64,000 nt of DNA from Kosakonia sp. BYX6 (GCF_038449125.1 NZ_CP151800.1:2700406-2764405); one strand, 5' to 3'; shown: positions 54,429 to 64,000, numbered from the stretch's first letter. Made by a program: numbers and translations. The notes: generated by a model from the letters alone, not told the origin.

Positions 54429-55286
54429 TTACTGCATATCGAGCGGTATTTTACGGTTCGGTGCCGGCCAGGCGCTATCCAGCCGTGCTAAATCCTCGCT
54501 GCTGAGCATAATGTTCAGCGCCGCCGCGTTTTCCTGCACATGCGCCACGCTCGAGGCTTTTGGAATCGCCATCACACCCTGTTGACGAATCACCCAAGCC
54601 AGTAAAATCTGCGCCGCGCTGGCGCCGTGGGCATTGGCGATATCCTGCACAACGCTATTTTCCAGCAAGCCATCGCGCAAACGGCCCGCCTGCGCCAGCG
54701 GGCAATACGCCATTACTGGCATTGCCTGTTGTTGGCACCACGGCAAGAGATCGTATTCAATACCGCGCGAGGCAAGATGGTACAGCACCTGGTCGGTGGC
54801 ACAGGCTTCACCGCCGCTGACATGCATCAGCTCCTGCATATCGCTGAGATCGAGATTCGACACTCCCCAGCGGCGGATTTTGCCCTGCTGGATCAGCGTT
54901 TCCATCACATCCACGGTTTCGGCGAGCGAAAAGTTACCACGCCAGTGCAATAAATAGAGATCGAGAACATCGGTTTTCAGGCGGCGCAGGCTGGCTTCGC
55001 ACGCGGCGATGGCCTTTTTGCCCCCGGCATTCCACGGGTAAACTTTGGAAACGAGAAACGCTTTATCGCGAAACCCGCCCTGTAACGCCTCACCGACAAC
55101 TTCTTCCGCTCCGCCATCGGCATACATTTCTGCGGTATCGATCAGGGTCAGCCCAAGCTCAATGCCCGCGCGTAGTGCATCCACCTCTTTTTGCCGCGTC
55201 CGCGCGTTTTCACCCATGTACCAGGTGCCCTGGCCGATAGCAGGCTGTTTTGCCTGACCTGCAAAGACTACGTGTTTGTCTGCCAT
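54429..55286 (-). CDS. yeaE: Aldo-keto reductase YeaE (methylglyoxal reductase)
   Basis: A 285-residue TIM-barrel aldo-keto reductase. The catalytic tetrad is Asp in LIDTAEMYADGG, Tyr in the same motif, Lys in FLVSKVYPWN and His in YLLHWRG. The cofactor site includes IPKASS. E. coli YeaE reduces methylglyoxal with NADPH, fitting its place near gapA. ATG 55286 has GGGAGGAAGAG before it; the frame is open 16 codons further. Confidence 0.92.
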   Translation of the reverse strand: MADKHVVFAGQAKQPAIGQGTWYMGENARTRQKEVDALRAGIELGLTLIDTAEMYADGGAEEVVGEALQGGFRDKAFLVSKVYPWNAGGKKAIAACEASLRRLKTDVLDLYLLHWRGNFSLAETVDVMETLIQQGKIRRWGVSNLDLSDMQELMHVSGGEACATDQVLYHLASRGIEYDLLPWCQQQAMPVMAYCPLAQAGRLRDGLLENSVVQDIANAHGASAAQILLAWVIRQQGVMAIPKASSVAHVQENAAALNIMLSSEDLARLDSAWPAPNRKIPLDMQ

Positions 55287-55321
55287 CTCTTCCTCCCGAG
55301 CTAAATGCACCACCGTAAAGC

Positions 55322-55346
55322 AAAACAGGGCCAACGGCCCTGTTTT
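55322..55346 (-). terminator. Terminator after mipA
   Basis: An 11-bp perfect stem (AAAACAGGGCC at 55322-55332 with GGCCCTGTTTT at 55336-55346) closes an AAC loop 31 bases past the mipA stop. It separates mipA from yeaE on the same strand. Confidence 0.85.
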
Positions 55347-55377
55347 ATTGCACAGATTGCACTATTCAAGTGCCCAA

Positions 55378-56127
55378 TCAGAAGCGGTAAGTCACACCGG
55401 TAGAGAGCAGACCTGACCAGGATTTATCCACCATCGGGCTGTCTTTAACTTCATCCGACAGACGCGTATAACGGCCCGTGCCGTAAACGCTCCAGTTGCT
55501 GGTCAAACGGTAGCTGACGCTCAATTCCAGATACGGGTTCCAGCTGCTATCCGGATCGTAGGTGCGCAAGCCACTGCGGCGAGATTCCTTACCCGACACG
55601 CCATAGTAATATTCGTTCTGGTTGTCGCTGCTCCATTCAACGCCGAGGCCAGGCGTTACGCTCAGCCCGCCGTTGATGTAGTTGTAAAGCCATGCGATAT
55701 CCCACATGACACCGTTGCTGTTGTCCAGCACGTCACCCGCGAGGGTGGTACGCAGAAAACCATACTGCGCCGTATTATGGATGTAGCTCAGACCTGCCAT
55801 CGCGGTCGCTTTGCGGCGATCCAGTTGGCGAAGTTGATTGTCATCGCTGTCTTTCGGTTTGAACTGCCACGGGGAGTAGAACGCGGTGATGGATAACTTG
55901 TCTGCTTCGTCATTCCACAGGTAGTAACCACCGCCTATGCCGCGAAACCAGAAGTTATCGCTTTCATAGGTCACGACCGGGATCGGCAGAACACGCGTGT
56001 CGTACTCTTTATAGGGGGACTCTACGACACCGACACCTGCGCCGAGAGAAAAGGTATTTTCTGCATTGGCCGCAAAGGCGGAAGTCGCAGTTAGCACGCC
56101 CAGTGCCAGGAGTTTGAATTTGGTCAC
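55378..56127 (-). CDS. mipA: MltA-interacting outer-membrane protein MipA
   Basis: A 249-residue MipA/OmpV-family outer-membrane protein, thought to scaffold MltA and PBP1B in peptidoglycan synthesis. It starts at GTG 56127 (VTKFKLLALGV) with AAAGGA before it; an ATG at 56163 would spoil the signal peptide. Signal cleavage is near FAANA|EN. The barrel has many aromatic strand ends and the last residues LLSTGVTYRF form the C-terminal Phe motif for BAM assembly. Confidence 0.93.
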   Translation of the reverse strand: MTKFKLLALGVLTATSAFAANAENTFSLGAGVGVVESPYKEYDTRVLPIPVVTYESDNFWFRGIGGGYYLWNDEADKLSITAFYSPWQFKPKDSDDNQLRQLDRRKATAMAGLSYIHNTAQYGFLRTTLAGDVLDNSNGVMWDIAWLYNYINGGLSVTPGLGVEWSSDNQNEYYYGVSGKESRRSGLRTYDPDSSWNPYLELSVSYRLTSNWSVYGTGRYTRLSDEVKDSPMVDKSWSGLLSTGVTYRF

Positions 56128-56444
56128 AGTCCTTTCTTTCCTGTAGTCAAATAATTGGCGCATGAAGTTTAACCGTCCTCCGCATCCTACCCAAATTTTT
56201 TTACCTAAGCATTACAAAATTAAACCTTTCACATTACGTGCGTTAAATGACAGGCAGCTTACGTTTCGATGACCGACAGAAGACAACGCAGCCAAAGCCT
56301 TATCTCAAAAGCAGGAATTTTTGGATGAGTTATTGATATGTCATTGAAATTGGTTTTTGCCAGCATGCAAGTTTTGCAAAGCCATCTACGCTTAAATTAA
56401 GAAGATGATTTTTCTGACCCGCGCGTGATTTTCGACATGCAACC
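56128..56444. other. Intergenic region upstream of the yeaG promoter
   Basis: About 320 bases between mipA and the yeaG sigma-54 promoter carry the mipA promoter on the minus strand and presumably the enhancer for yeaG. I did not find a clear NtrC dyad or any coding sequence. Confidence 0.4.
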
Positions 56445-56460
56445 TGGCATGAGGGTTGCT
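56445..56460 (+). promoter_or_regulatory. Sigma-54 promoter of yeaGH
   Basis: TGGCATGAGGGTTGCT matches TGGCAC-N5-TTGCW with one change. GG and GC are ten bases apart. It predicts transcription from about 56472, nearly 90 bases before yeaG. In E. coli yeaGH responds to nitrogen starvation through sigma-54. Confidence 0.85.
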
Positions 56461-56559
56461 GTATGAGTTTTAGCGCCGTTCAGTGAACGCTTCCGGGAGC
56501 CTCCACTATTCATATGAACGGCTCTTAACCTGTGCTAAAAAACGAAAGGACGGCATGCC

Positions 56560-58494
56560 ATGAATATATTCGATCACTATCGCCAGCGCTACGAAGCTGC
56601 CAAGGACGAAGAGTTCACACTGCAGGAGTTTCTTGCTATTTGTAAGCAAGATCGCAGTGCCTATGCTAACGCGGCAGAAAGGCTATTAATGGCCATCGGT
56701 GAACCAGTGATGGTCGACACTGCCCAGGAGCCACGGCTTTCCCGTCTCTTTTCGAACCGTGTTATCGGACGCTATCCGGCGTTTGAAGAATTCTATGGTA
56801 TGGAGGAGGCTATCGAACAGATCGTCTCTTATCTCAAGCACGCCGCGCAGGGTCTTGAAGAAAAGAAACAGATCCTTTATTTACTCGGCCCGGTCGGCGG
56901 CGGTAAATCCTCCCTCGCTGAACGGCTGAAATCATTAATGCAGCGGGTGCCTATTTATGTGCTGAGCGCCAATGGCGAACGCAGCCCGGTCAACGATCAT
57001 CCGCTGTGCCTGTTCAACCCGCAGGAAGATGCGCAGATCCTTGAAAAGGAATACAACGTTCCGCGCCGCTATCTCGGCACCATTATGTCGCCGTGGGCCG
57101 CAAAACGTCTGCATGACTTCGGCGGCGACATCAGCAAATTCCGCGTGGTGAAAGTCTGGCCGTCGATTCTCGAACAAATCGCGATTGCCAAAACCGAACC
57201 AGGCGATGAGAACAACCAGGACATTTCCGCGCTGGTCGGGAAAGTGGACATCCGCAAACTGGAAAACCACGCGCAAAACGATCCTGACGCTTACGGTTAC
57301 TCCGGCGCACTGTGCCGCGCCAACCAGGGTGTCATGGAGTTCGTCGAAATGTTCAAAGCGCCGATTAAGGTGCTGCACCCCCTGCTGACCGCCACGCAGG
57401 AAGGGAACTACAACGGGACCGAAGGGATCTCCGCCCTGCCTTTTAACGGCATTATTCTTGCCCACTCGAACGAATCGGAATGGGTACAGTTCCGCAATAA
57501 CAAAAACAATGAGGCGTTTCTCGACCGTGTTTATATCGTCAAGGTGCCTTATTGCTTACGCATCTCGGAAGAGATGAAAATTTACGAAAAACTGCTTAAC
57601 CACTCCGAGCTGTCCCACGCGCCATGCGCGCCTGGCACCCTGGAAACGCTGGCACGTTTCTCCATTTTGTCGCGCCTGAAAGAGCCGGAAAACTCCAGCG
57701 TGTACTCAAAAATGCGCGTTTACGACGGTGAAAGCCTGAAAGATACCGATCCGAAAGCGAAGTCCTATCAGGAGTATCGCGATTACGCCGGTGTTGACGA
57801 AGGGATGAACGGGCTGTCGACGCGTTTCGCCTTTAAGATCCTCTCGCGTGTGTTCAACTTCGACCATGTTGAAGTGGCGGCTAACCCGGTGCACCTCTTC
57901 TATGTACTGGAGCAGCAAATTGAGCGCGAACAGTTCCCACAGGAACTGGCAGAACGTTACCTGGAATTCCTCAAAGGCTATTTGATTCCGAAATACGCCG
58001 AATTTATCGGCAAAGAGATCCAGACGGCGTATCTGGAATCCTATTCCGAATATGGGCAAAACATCTTCGATCGTTATGTCACCTATGCGGATTTCTGGAT
58101 TCAGGATCAAGAGTACCGCGACCCGGATACCGGCCAGCTGTTTGACCGTGAATCCCTGAACGCGGAACTGGAAAAAATCGAGAAACCGGCCGGGATCAGT
58201 AACCCGAAAGATTTCCGAAATGAAATCGTCAACTTCGTGCTGCGCGCCCGCGCTAACAACAACGGCCGCAACCCGAACTGGACCAGCTACGAAAAACTGC
58301 GCACGGTTATCGAGAAGAAAATGTTCTCGAACACTGAAGAGTTGTTGCCGGTTATTTCGTTTAACGCCAAAACCTCTACCGACGAGCAGAAAAAGCATGA
58401 CGACTTTGTGGATCGTATGATGGAGAAAGGCTACACCCGCAAGCAGGTTCGCCTGCTGTGCGAATGGTATCTGCGTGTCCGTAAATCATCATAA
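56560..58494 (+). CDS. yeaG: PrkA-type serine protein kinase YeaG
   Basis: A 644-residue PrkA protein with the E. coli length. The N-terminal AAA+-like module has Walker A GPVGGGKSS at 110-118; the C-terminal PrkA domain is from about 400. Members are described as serine kinases or AAA+ proteases; in E. coli YeaG acts in prolonged nitrogen starvation and survival. AAGGACGGC precedes the ATG. yeaH follows 65 bp later, and the two form one operon. Confidence 0.95.
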   Translation: MNIFDHYRQRYEAAKDEEFTLQEFLAICKQDRSAYANAAERLLMAIGEPVMVDTAQEPRLSRLFSNRVIGRYPAFEEFYGMEEAIEQIVSYLKHAAQGLEEKKQILYLLGPVGGGKSSLAERLKSLMQRVPIYVLSANGERSPVNDHPLCLFNPQEDAQILEKEYNVPRRYLGTIMSPWAAKRLHDFGGDISKFRVVKVWPSILEQIAIAKTEPGDENNQDISALVGKVDIRKLENHAQNDPDAYGYSGALCRANQGVMEFVEMFKAPIKVLHPLLTATQEGNYNGTEGISALPFNGIILAHSNESEWVQFRNNKNNEAFLDRVYIVKVPYCLRISEEMKIYEKLLNHSELSHAPCAPGTLETLARFSILSRLKEPENSSVYSKMRVYDGESLKDTDPKAKSYQEYRDYAGVDEGMNGLSTRFAFKILSRVFNFDHVEVAANPVHLFYVLEQQIEREQFPQELAERYLEFLKGYLIPKYAEFIGKEIQTAYLESYSEYGQNIFDRYVTYADFWIQDQEYRDPDTGQLFDRESLNAELEKIEKPAGISNPKDFRNEIVNFVLRARANNNGRNPNWTSYEKLRTVIEKKMFSNTEELLPVISFNAKTSTDEQKKHDDFVDRMMEKGYTRKQVRLLCEWYLRVRKSS

Positions 58495-58532
58495 CAACAC
58501 GCTGGCCGCGCCTCATGCGCGGCCTGTTGTAA

Positions 58533-59843
<1,311 letters not shown>

Positions 59844-59849
59844 CCTTCT

Positions 59850-59880
59850 GCAGCCGGGAACCCTCTTCCCGGCTGCTTTA
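59850..59880 (+). terminator. Terminator after yeaGH
   Basis: An 11-bp stem (GCAGCCGGGAA at 59850-59860 with TTCCCGGCTGC at 59866-59876) closes a CCCTC loop seven bases past the yeaH stop, followed by TTTA. Confidence 0.75.
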
Positions 59881-60025
59881 TCCCCTTCCCCAACTGGCTT
59901 TGCTAAGCAGCGAATTACCCCACAAAAACGCGGCTATTTCGCGCCTAGCCTGAAAATTAATGTGGCACAGTGAAGACATACCAACCATGACGCCGCATTA
60001 AGAGACCGGGGCAGGAACACGCAGC

Positions 60026-60700
60026 ATGATCGACCTCAATGACTTAAAAGTATTTCTTCAAGATCCGGACATGAACCAAATAATCGATAAAGTCTGGGAC
60101 GATTTGGGAGAAACCTTTATCCAGACGCAGGCCATTTTACCGCCTGAAAAAGCGATGCCGCGCCGCGAAATCTCCTTTCATGACCATGTGAAACTGTTGG
60201 GCTACCTGTGCTGGTTAGTGAATAACGCCAATGCGGCGGGCGATATTATTGAAATTGGTGTCTGGAAAGGAAAATCCAGCGCCTTTATGAATAACATTTG
60301 CGAGCGCAAACGTCGCATTATCAGCATCGATCCGATGGAGCTGGCGAACCAGCAACTGGAACTTGAGTTTTATCACCAACATATTTTCCCGGAAGTGACG
60401 CTGGTGCGTGGTTATTCCGAGCGCAGCATTGAGCGCGTCATGGCGCTTGAGCCGAAAACCATTCTGCTGCATATCGATGGCGGCCACCTGAAACAGCATG
60501 TTCTGGCAGACTTCCTGCTTTATTCACCGACCGTGGTCAGCGGTGGGTTTATCGTATTTGATGACTATCGAGACTTTACCTACTCTCCGGAAGTCGGTCC
60601 CGCAGTCGATCTGCTGCGTGCAGGCGGCTTCTTTAACGGGTTCGATGTCATTGGTAGCGTTCCGGGCTTTGAAAACAGCTACCTTTTGCAAAAAAGATAA
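60026..60700 (+). CDS. Class I SAM-dependent methyltransferase-like protein
   Basis: A 224-residue protein with a Rossmann-type methyltransferase fold resembling the Methyltransf_24/cephalosporin hydroxylase group. Motif I is IIEIGVWKGKSSAFM (about 75-89), the acidic motif II is IISIDPMELANQ (about 98-109), and IDGGHLKQHVLADF plus FIVFDDYRDF form the metal or substrate part. It has its own ribosome site and terminator, so it is a single-gene unit. It occupies the place of yeaI/yeaJ in E. coli. The substrate is unknown; sugar or surface-polymer modification is one possibility. Confidence 0.75.
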   Translation: MIDLNDLKVFLQDPDMNQIIDKVWDDLGETFIQTQAILPPEKAMPRREISFHDHVKLLGYLCWLVNNANAAGDIIEIGVWKGKSSAFMNNICERKRRIISIDPMELANQQLELEFYHQHIFPEVTLVRGYSERSIERVMALEPKTILLHIDGGHLKQHVLADFLLYSPTVVSGGFIVFDDYRDFTYSPEVGPAVDLLRAGGFFNGFDVIGSVPGFENSYLLQKR

Positions 60701-60742
60701 CAGTACACACAAAAACGTTGTTTGTAGTGCTTGTATTTTTTC

Positions 60743-60766
60743 GCCGCCCAATCGGGCGGCTTTTTT
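60743..60766 (+). terminator. Terminator after the methyltransferase gene
   Basis: GCCGCCC at 60743-60749 pairs with GGGCGGC at 60754-60760 across AATC, followed by six T. Confidence 0.92.
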
Positions 60767-60825
60767 ATGTTCATCCTCTGCTGTGTGGATTATTCTTAAT
60801 GTTCAATAATGCATCGGGAGAGAAC

Positions 60826-61323
60826 ATGTCTGAAATTGCCAGCCGCAATATCCACCAGCATCTGTTAACCCTGCTTGAACAACAAGACGCGCATTTTCGC
60901 GTGGTGGAACATGAGCCCATCGGCAAATGTGAAGAAGTGAGTGAAATTCGCGGCACCGCGCTCGGCCAGGGTGCGAAAGCGCTGGTTTGTAAGATCAAAG
61001 GAAACGGCGTGAAAAAGCATGTGCTGGCGATCCTCGCCGCCGATTTACAAGCCGATCTCACCCGCTTAGCCCAGCACTTTGGCGGGCTGAAAGCCTCGCT
61101 GGCAAGCCCGGCGGAAGTGGAAAACCTAACCGCCTGCGTCTTCGGCGCGATCCCGCCTTTTAGCTTCCATCCAGAATTGCAACTGGTTGCCGACCCGGTG
61201 CTGTTTCAGCGTTTTGACGATATCGCCTTTAACGCCGGGCTGCTGGAGAAATCCGTCATCATGAACACCCGCGACTATTTGCGGATTGCGCAGCCTGAAT
61301 TCGTTGATTTCCGCCGTTTATAA
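60826..61323 (+). CDS. yeaK: Trans-editing aminoacyl-tRNA deacylase YeaK
   Basis: A 165-residue YbaK/EbsC-fold protein of the ProX deacylase group that hydrolyses mischarged aminoacyl-tRNAs in trans. Visible motifs include FRVVEHEPIGKCEEVSEIRG, ALVCKIKGNGVKKHVLAIL with the key lysine, and VFGAIPPFSFHPELQL near the pocket. ATG 60826 follows CGGGAGAG; the much longer frame from 60718 runs through a terminator and is not real. Its E. coli homologue is 167 residues. Confidence 0.9.
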   Translation: MSEIASRNIHQHLLTLLEQQDAHFRVVEHEPIGKCEEVSEIRGTALGQGAKALVCKIKGNGVKKHVLAILAADLQADLTRLAQHFGGLKASLASPAEVENLTACVFGAIPPFSFHPELQLVADPVLFQRFDDIAFNAGLLEKSVIMNTRDYLRIAQPEFVDFRRL

Positions 61324-61333
61324 CCGGCCCTGA

Positions 61334-62209
61334 TTAGTTGAGAATGCGGTTTTTAACCAGATGAAAAGCTTCATTCTCATTATCTTTGCGCCAGATAAAA
61401 TACATGCGATTGGCTAAGCGTTGTGCGGTCATCAGCGGCAGATAAACCACATTGTCGAATTTAAAGGTCGCGGCGCTTTGCGGCACAATGGCCGCGCCCA
61501 AACCGACATTGACCAGCGAAAGAATATTCACCGTGTTGGATTCATACTGCACGTAATTCGGCTTGGCGCCGGCGACATCAAACGCATGGGTCAGCAAATC
61601 GAAAAATGGTTTCCAGGAGATGGAATACATAATCACCGGTTGATTATCGAAATCTTCCAGCGTTAATGCCTCACGGTTTGCCAGCGCATGCTGGCGCGGC
61701 ACCGCCGCCACAAAGGTTTCATCAATGCACAACGCGCTTTCCAGCGCGTTATTCTCGGGAATAATCCGCACGATCCCCAAATCAATTTGATGATTAATTA
61801 CCGCTTCCACTTGCTGAAACGTGTTGGTTTGTTGCAGGGAAATATTAATAAATGGAAACTCATCGCGCAGCCGCACCAATATTTCCGGTAAATATTGATA
61901 GAAGGCGTTCGGCACAAAACCGATCGCCACAGAACCCACTTCCCCGCTGGCGACACGGCGGGTGTATTGCTCGATTTGGTGAATATGCTTCATCAAATCC
62001 GACGCTTCCTGATAAAACGCTTTGCCCGCGGTGGTCAATGTCACGCTGCGTTTATCCCGATTAAGCAACGTAATATTTAAATGCTGCTCCAGCAGTTGTA
62101 TTTGCCGCGTTAATGGCGGCTGACTCATATTTAATGACTGCGCAGCGCGGCGAAAACTTAACTCTGTCGCCACGGCGATAAAACATCTCACCTGATTAAT
62201 ATTCAACAT
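61334..62209 (-). CDS. LysR-family transcriptional regulator
   Basis: A 291-residue LysR regulator. The winged HTH is MLNINQVRCFIAVATELSFR (start), then AAQSLNMSQPPLTRQIQLLE; the effector domain starts near 90. ATG 62209 puts the HTH at the normal distance from the N terminus; the frame is open to 62353 but those codons cross the promoter region. No strong ribosome site is visible. It is divergent from the enolase-superfamily gene and probably controls it. The sequence resembles CatR/BenM-like members in the SQPPLTRQI motif. Confidence 0.88.
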   Translation of the reverse strand: MLNINQVRCFIAVATELSFRRAAQSLNMSQPPLTRQIQLLEQHLNITLLNRDKRSVTLTTAGKAFYQEASDLMKHIHQIEQYTRRVASGEVGSVAIGFVPNAFYQYLPEILVRLRDEFPFINISLQQTNTFQQVEAVINHQIDLGIVRIIPENNALESALCIDETFVAAVPRQHALANREALTLEDFDNQPVIMYSISWKPFFDLLTHAFDVAGAKPNYVQYESNTVNILSLVNVGLGAAIVPQSAATFKFDNVVYLPLMTAQRLANRMYFIWRKDNENEAFHLVKNRILN

Positions 62210-62363
62210 CGGCAATGGGCGCTTAATAATGTGATGAACTCCCCAGACTGTGCATAAACTTTTTCCAGCTGGCAAAAAGGTATCAGTATTTATGTGATAG
62301 ATATCATAAAAATTCGCTGCTTTACGCAGGTTTTGAATTGGGTACAAAATCACTTAAAAATCA
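62210..62363. other. LysR-proximal part of the divergent promoter region
   Basis: First part of a 383-bp gene-free region between the divergent LysR gene and the dehydratase gene. It holds the LysR leader. Two inverted repeats further right are listed separately. Confidence 0.4.
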
Positions 62364-62382
62364 TTAATTATCAACAAATTAA
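62364..62382. promoter_or_regulatory. Candidate LysR operator
   Basis: TTAATT at 62364-62369 and AATTAA at 62377-62382 form a perfect 6-7-6 inverted repeat of the T-N11-A class, in the middle of the divergent region. AT-rich palindromes arise easily by chance, so confidence is low. Confidence 0.35.
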
Positions 62383-62452
62383 TTAACTTTCATTTTACTG
62401 GAAACTTTCCATTCTGTGGGCTAGCGTTAACTCTGTAAAAAAAGCGCACCGC

Positions 62453-62477
62453 GCCTGATACCTTTTAGGTATCAGGC
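62453..62477 (+). promoter_or_regulatory. Perfect inverted repeat before the dehydratase gene
   Basis: GCCTGATACC at 62453-62462 and GGTATCAGGC at 62468-62477 are perfect 10-bp arms around TTTTA. The element lies 115 bp upstream of the dehydratase start. It could be an operator or an mRNA hairpin; it has no T tail in the plus direction. Confidence 0.5.
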
Positions 62478-62592
62478 AATACTCTCTCTAAAATGGACGC
62501 CCGATAAGAACAAACTCATTCTACATGTCATCCGTTGCGTCATGTTATTCAGCCCCAAAAAGTGAATAACGTTTATTTCCAGGAGAGAGAGA

Positions 62593-63768
62593 ATGCCGAT
62601 TATTGAACGTGTAGAAGTGATTGACTTTAAATACGATGTGAAAGACATGGGATCTTCATTTACCCATGCGCATAACCATGTGGGTTATGTTGAAGGTTCA
62701 ACGCTTTCCCTATCCAAATACGCCATCGTTGTGGAGTGTGACGACGGTTCGCGCGGCGAATATATCGCGCTGTGGGGCGGTACCCGCCCGGCACTGGCGC
62801 AAACATTGATGCTGGCAAGCGATCTGCCAGGCCGCGATTCCGATCAGCGCGAAGCGTTCTACACCGAGTGGAACCGCCGCTTGTGTCATATGGATCACAT
62901 GGGGCAAGGCCCGGTGGACATCGTGCTGTGGGATCTGGCCGGGAAACAGGCGGGCAAATCCATCTCAAAAATGATTGGTCAGTACCGCAATAAATTGCCG
63001 ACTTATGCCAGCACCTACCACGGCGATGACGGCATGCTCAACAGCAATGAAGCCTTCGTGGACTTTGCGAAGCACTGTTACGACATGGGCTATCGCGCGT
63101 TTAAACATCACGGCTGGTTCGACGGCGATGCGCGCAAAGAAGCGTCACTGGTACTGGCACTCGGCGATGCGCTGAGCGACAAGATGAAACTGATGTACGA
63201 CGCCGCCTCCGATCTGAAAACCTTTGCCGACGCGCTGTATGTCGGCCGCGCCTGCGATGACGCCAACTTCTTCTGGTACGAAGATCCCTATCGCGATAAC
63301 TCGCTTTCCGCCTTCTCGCACAAAAAACTGCGCTCGATGATCAAAACGCCGCTGCTCATCACCGAGCATGTGCGTGCGCTGGAAGCGAAGTGCGACTTTA
63401 TTATGGCGGGCGGCACCGACTTTGTGCGTGTCGATCCGGAATATGACATGGGCATCACTGGCGCGCTGAAAACCGCGCACATGGCGGAAGCCTTCGGGCT
63501 GGATGTGGAAATCCACGCGCCAGGCCCGGCACATCGCCAGTTGATGGCCAGCATCCGCAATACCAATTTCTACGAAATGGCGGAAGTCGGGCCGAAACTG
63601 AAAAACATCCTGCCGCCGTGCTACGCCTGTGGTTACCAGGATGAGCTGGACTCGATTGACGAAAACGGCTGCGTCACTGTGCCGGACGGCCCGGGCCTCG
63701 GCGTCACTTACGACTGGGATTGGCTGAATTACCACGCCACCAACCGTTTCGTGTTTGGCAAAAAATAA
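62593..63768 (+). CDS. Enolase-superfamily (mandelate racemase type) sugar-acid dehydratase
   Basis: A 391-residue mandelate racemase/muconate lactonising enzyme family member. Metal ligands appear to be Asp203 (MYDAAS), Glu230 (WYEDP) and Glu258 (ITEHV). The acid/base residues are probably Lys171 (or His173) in AFKHHGW and His308 in EIHAPGP, as in acid-sugar dehydratases. Such enzymes remove water from aldonic or related sugar acids to give 2-keto-3-deoxy acids. Directly downstream is a DapA-family aldolase, the normal next step. The exact substrate is not recognisable. The start has AGGAGAGAGAG before it. Confidence 0.85.
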   Translation: MPIIERVEVIDFKYDVKDMGSSFTHAHNHVGYVEGSTLSLSKYAIVVECDDGSRGEYIALWGGTRPALAQTLMLASDLPGRDSDQREAFYTEWNRRLCHMDHMGQGPVDIVLWDLAGKQAGKSISKMIGQYRNKLPTYASTYHGDDGMLNSNEAFVDFAKHCYDMGYRAFKHHGWFDGDARKEASLVLALGDALSDKMKLMYDAASDLKTFADALYVGRACDDANFFWYEDPYRDNSLSAFSHKKLRSMIKTPLLITEHVRALEAKCDFIMAGGTDFVRVDPEYDMGITGALKTAHMAEAFGLDVEIHAPGPAHRQLMASIRNTNFYEMAEVGPKLKNILPPCYACGYQDELDSIDENGCVTVPDGPGLGVTYDWDWLNYHATNRFVFGKK

Positions 63769-63840
63769 AACTCGACGGGCTACCCTACACAAACCCGATT
63801 CCGCCAACCGAGCAGACGGCTGGCGGTAAGGAAAAGAACA

Positions 63841-64000
63841 TGCAAAACGCACTTTACGCCGGGGTGAACGCGGCGGCTGTCACCTCTTACAATGCCGATT
63901 TCACGCTCAATTACGATAAAACGATCGCCCATTGTCACTTTTTACTGAACAACGGCTGCGACAGCCTTGCAGTGCTCGGCACCACGTCCGAAACCCACTC
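63841..64000 (+). CDS. DapA-family aldolase/lyase (5' end only, runs off window)
   Basis: The first 53 codons of a dihydrodipicolinate synthase/N-acetylneuraminate lyase family protein, cut by the window edge. The early segment ALYAGVNAAAVTSYNADFTL resembles the family N terminus, and LAVLGTTSETHS corresponds to the phosphate/carboxylate loop (GTTGE in DapA). The start at 63841 follows AAGGAAAAGAAC. With the dehydratase 72 bp upstream it likely cleaves a 2-keto-3-deoxy sugar acid. Residues defining substrate and the Schiff-base lysine lie outside the window. Confidence 0.8.

Overview
The window is a chromosomal segment of an enterobacterium (Enterobacteriaceae). Gene order from aroH through thrS, pfkB, katE, nadE, astCADBE, gdhA, topB, selD, sppA, gapA and yeaGH is the Escherichia coli order, and most proteins have nearly the E. 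coli lengths. It is not E. coli itself. The chitobiose (chb) operon expected between katE and osmE is absent, and several accessory genes sit at junctions of the conserved backbone. A plant- or environment-associated relative such as Kosakonia, Enterobacter or Phytobacter is my guess. All comparisons with E. coli are from memory, not from a search.

Layout. 1-3.9 kb: the 3' end of aroH, Fur-controlled hemP, selO, ydiV and nlpC. 4-6.3 kb: the btuCED operon. 6.4-13.5 kb: the translation cluster thrS-infC-rpmI-rplT-pheM-pheS-pheT-ihfA, all on the minus strand. Its classic controls are visible: a tRNA-like thrS operator, an AUU start for infC, and the PheM leader peptide with its attenuator. 13.9-16.3 kb: an accessory island with a 40-residue membrane peptide, fumD, an orphan flagellin behind a sigma-28 promoter, and a small exported protein. 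16.5-26.6 kb: ydiY, pfkB, ydiZ, yniA, yniB, yniC, an isolated kduD, SOS-controlled ydjM, tcyP, a periplasmic DJ-1/PfpI protein with a divergent LysR regulator, and cedA. 26.8-33 kb: katE, osmE, nadE, SOS-controlled cho, ves and spy. 33.2-39.3 kb: the astCADBE arginine-degradation operon with a sigma-54 promoter. 39.7-45.9 kb: xthA, nudG, ynjH, gdhA, topB and selD. 46.1-51.6 kb: an inserted class A acid phosphatase, then ydjA, sppA, ansA, pncA and yeaC. 51.7-59.8 kb: msrB, gapA, yeaD, yeaE, mipA and sigma-54-driven yeaGH. 60-64 kb: a methyltransferase, yeaK, and a LysR regulator divergent from an enolase-superfamily dehydratase and a truncated DapA-like aldolase.

Themes. Nitrogen scavenging is well represented: ast, gdhA, ansA, pncA and nadE, with sigma-54 promoters before astC and yeaG. 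Stress functions include katE, btuE, msrB, osmE, spy and two LexA-controlled genes. The least ordinary content is the orphan flagellin island near 14-16 kb and the sugar-acid cluster that runs off the right edge. No tRNA, rRNA, CRISPR array, insertion sequence or prophage was seen. Repeats are limited to REP/BIME-type palindromes after nadE, gdhA and pncA.
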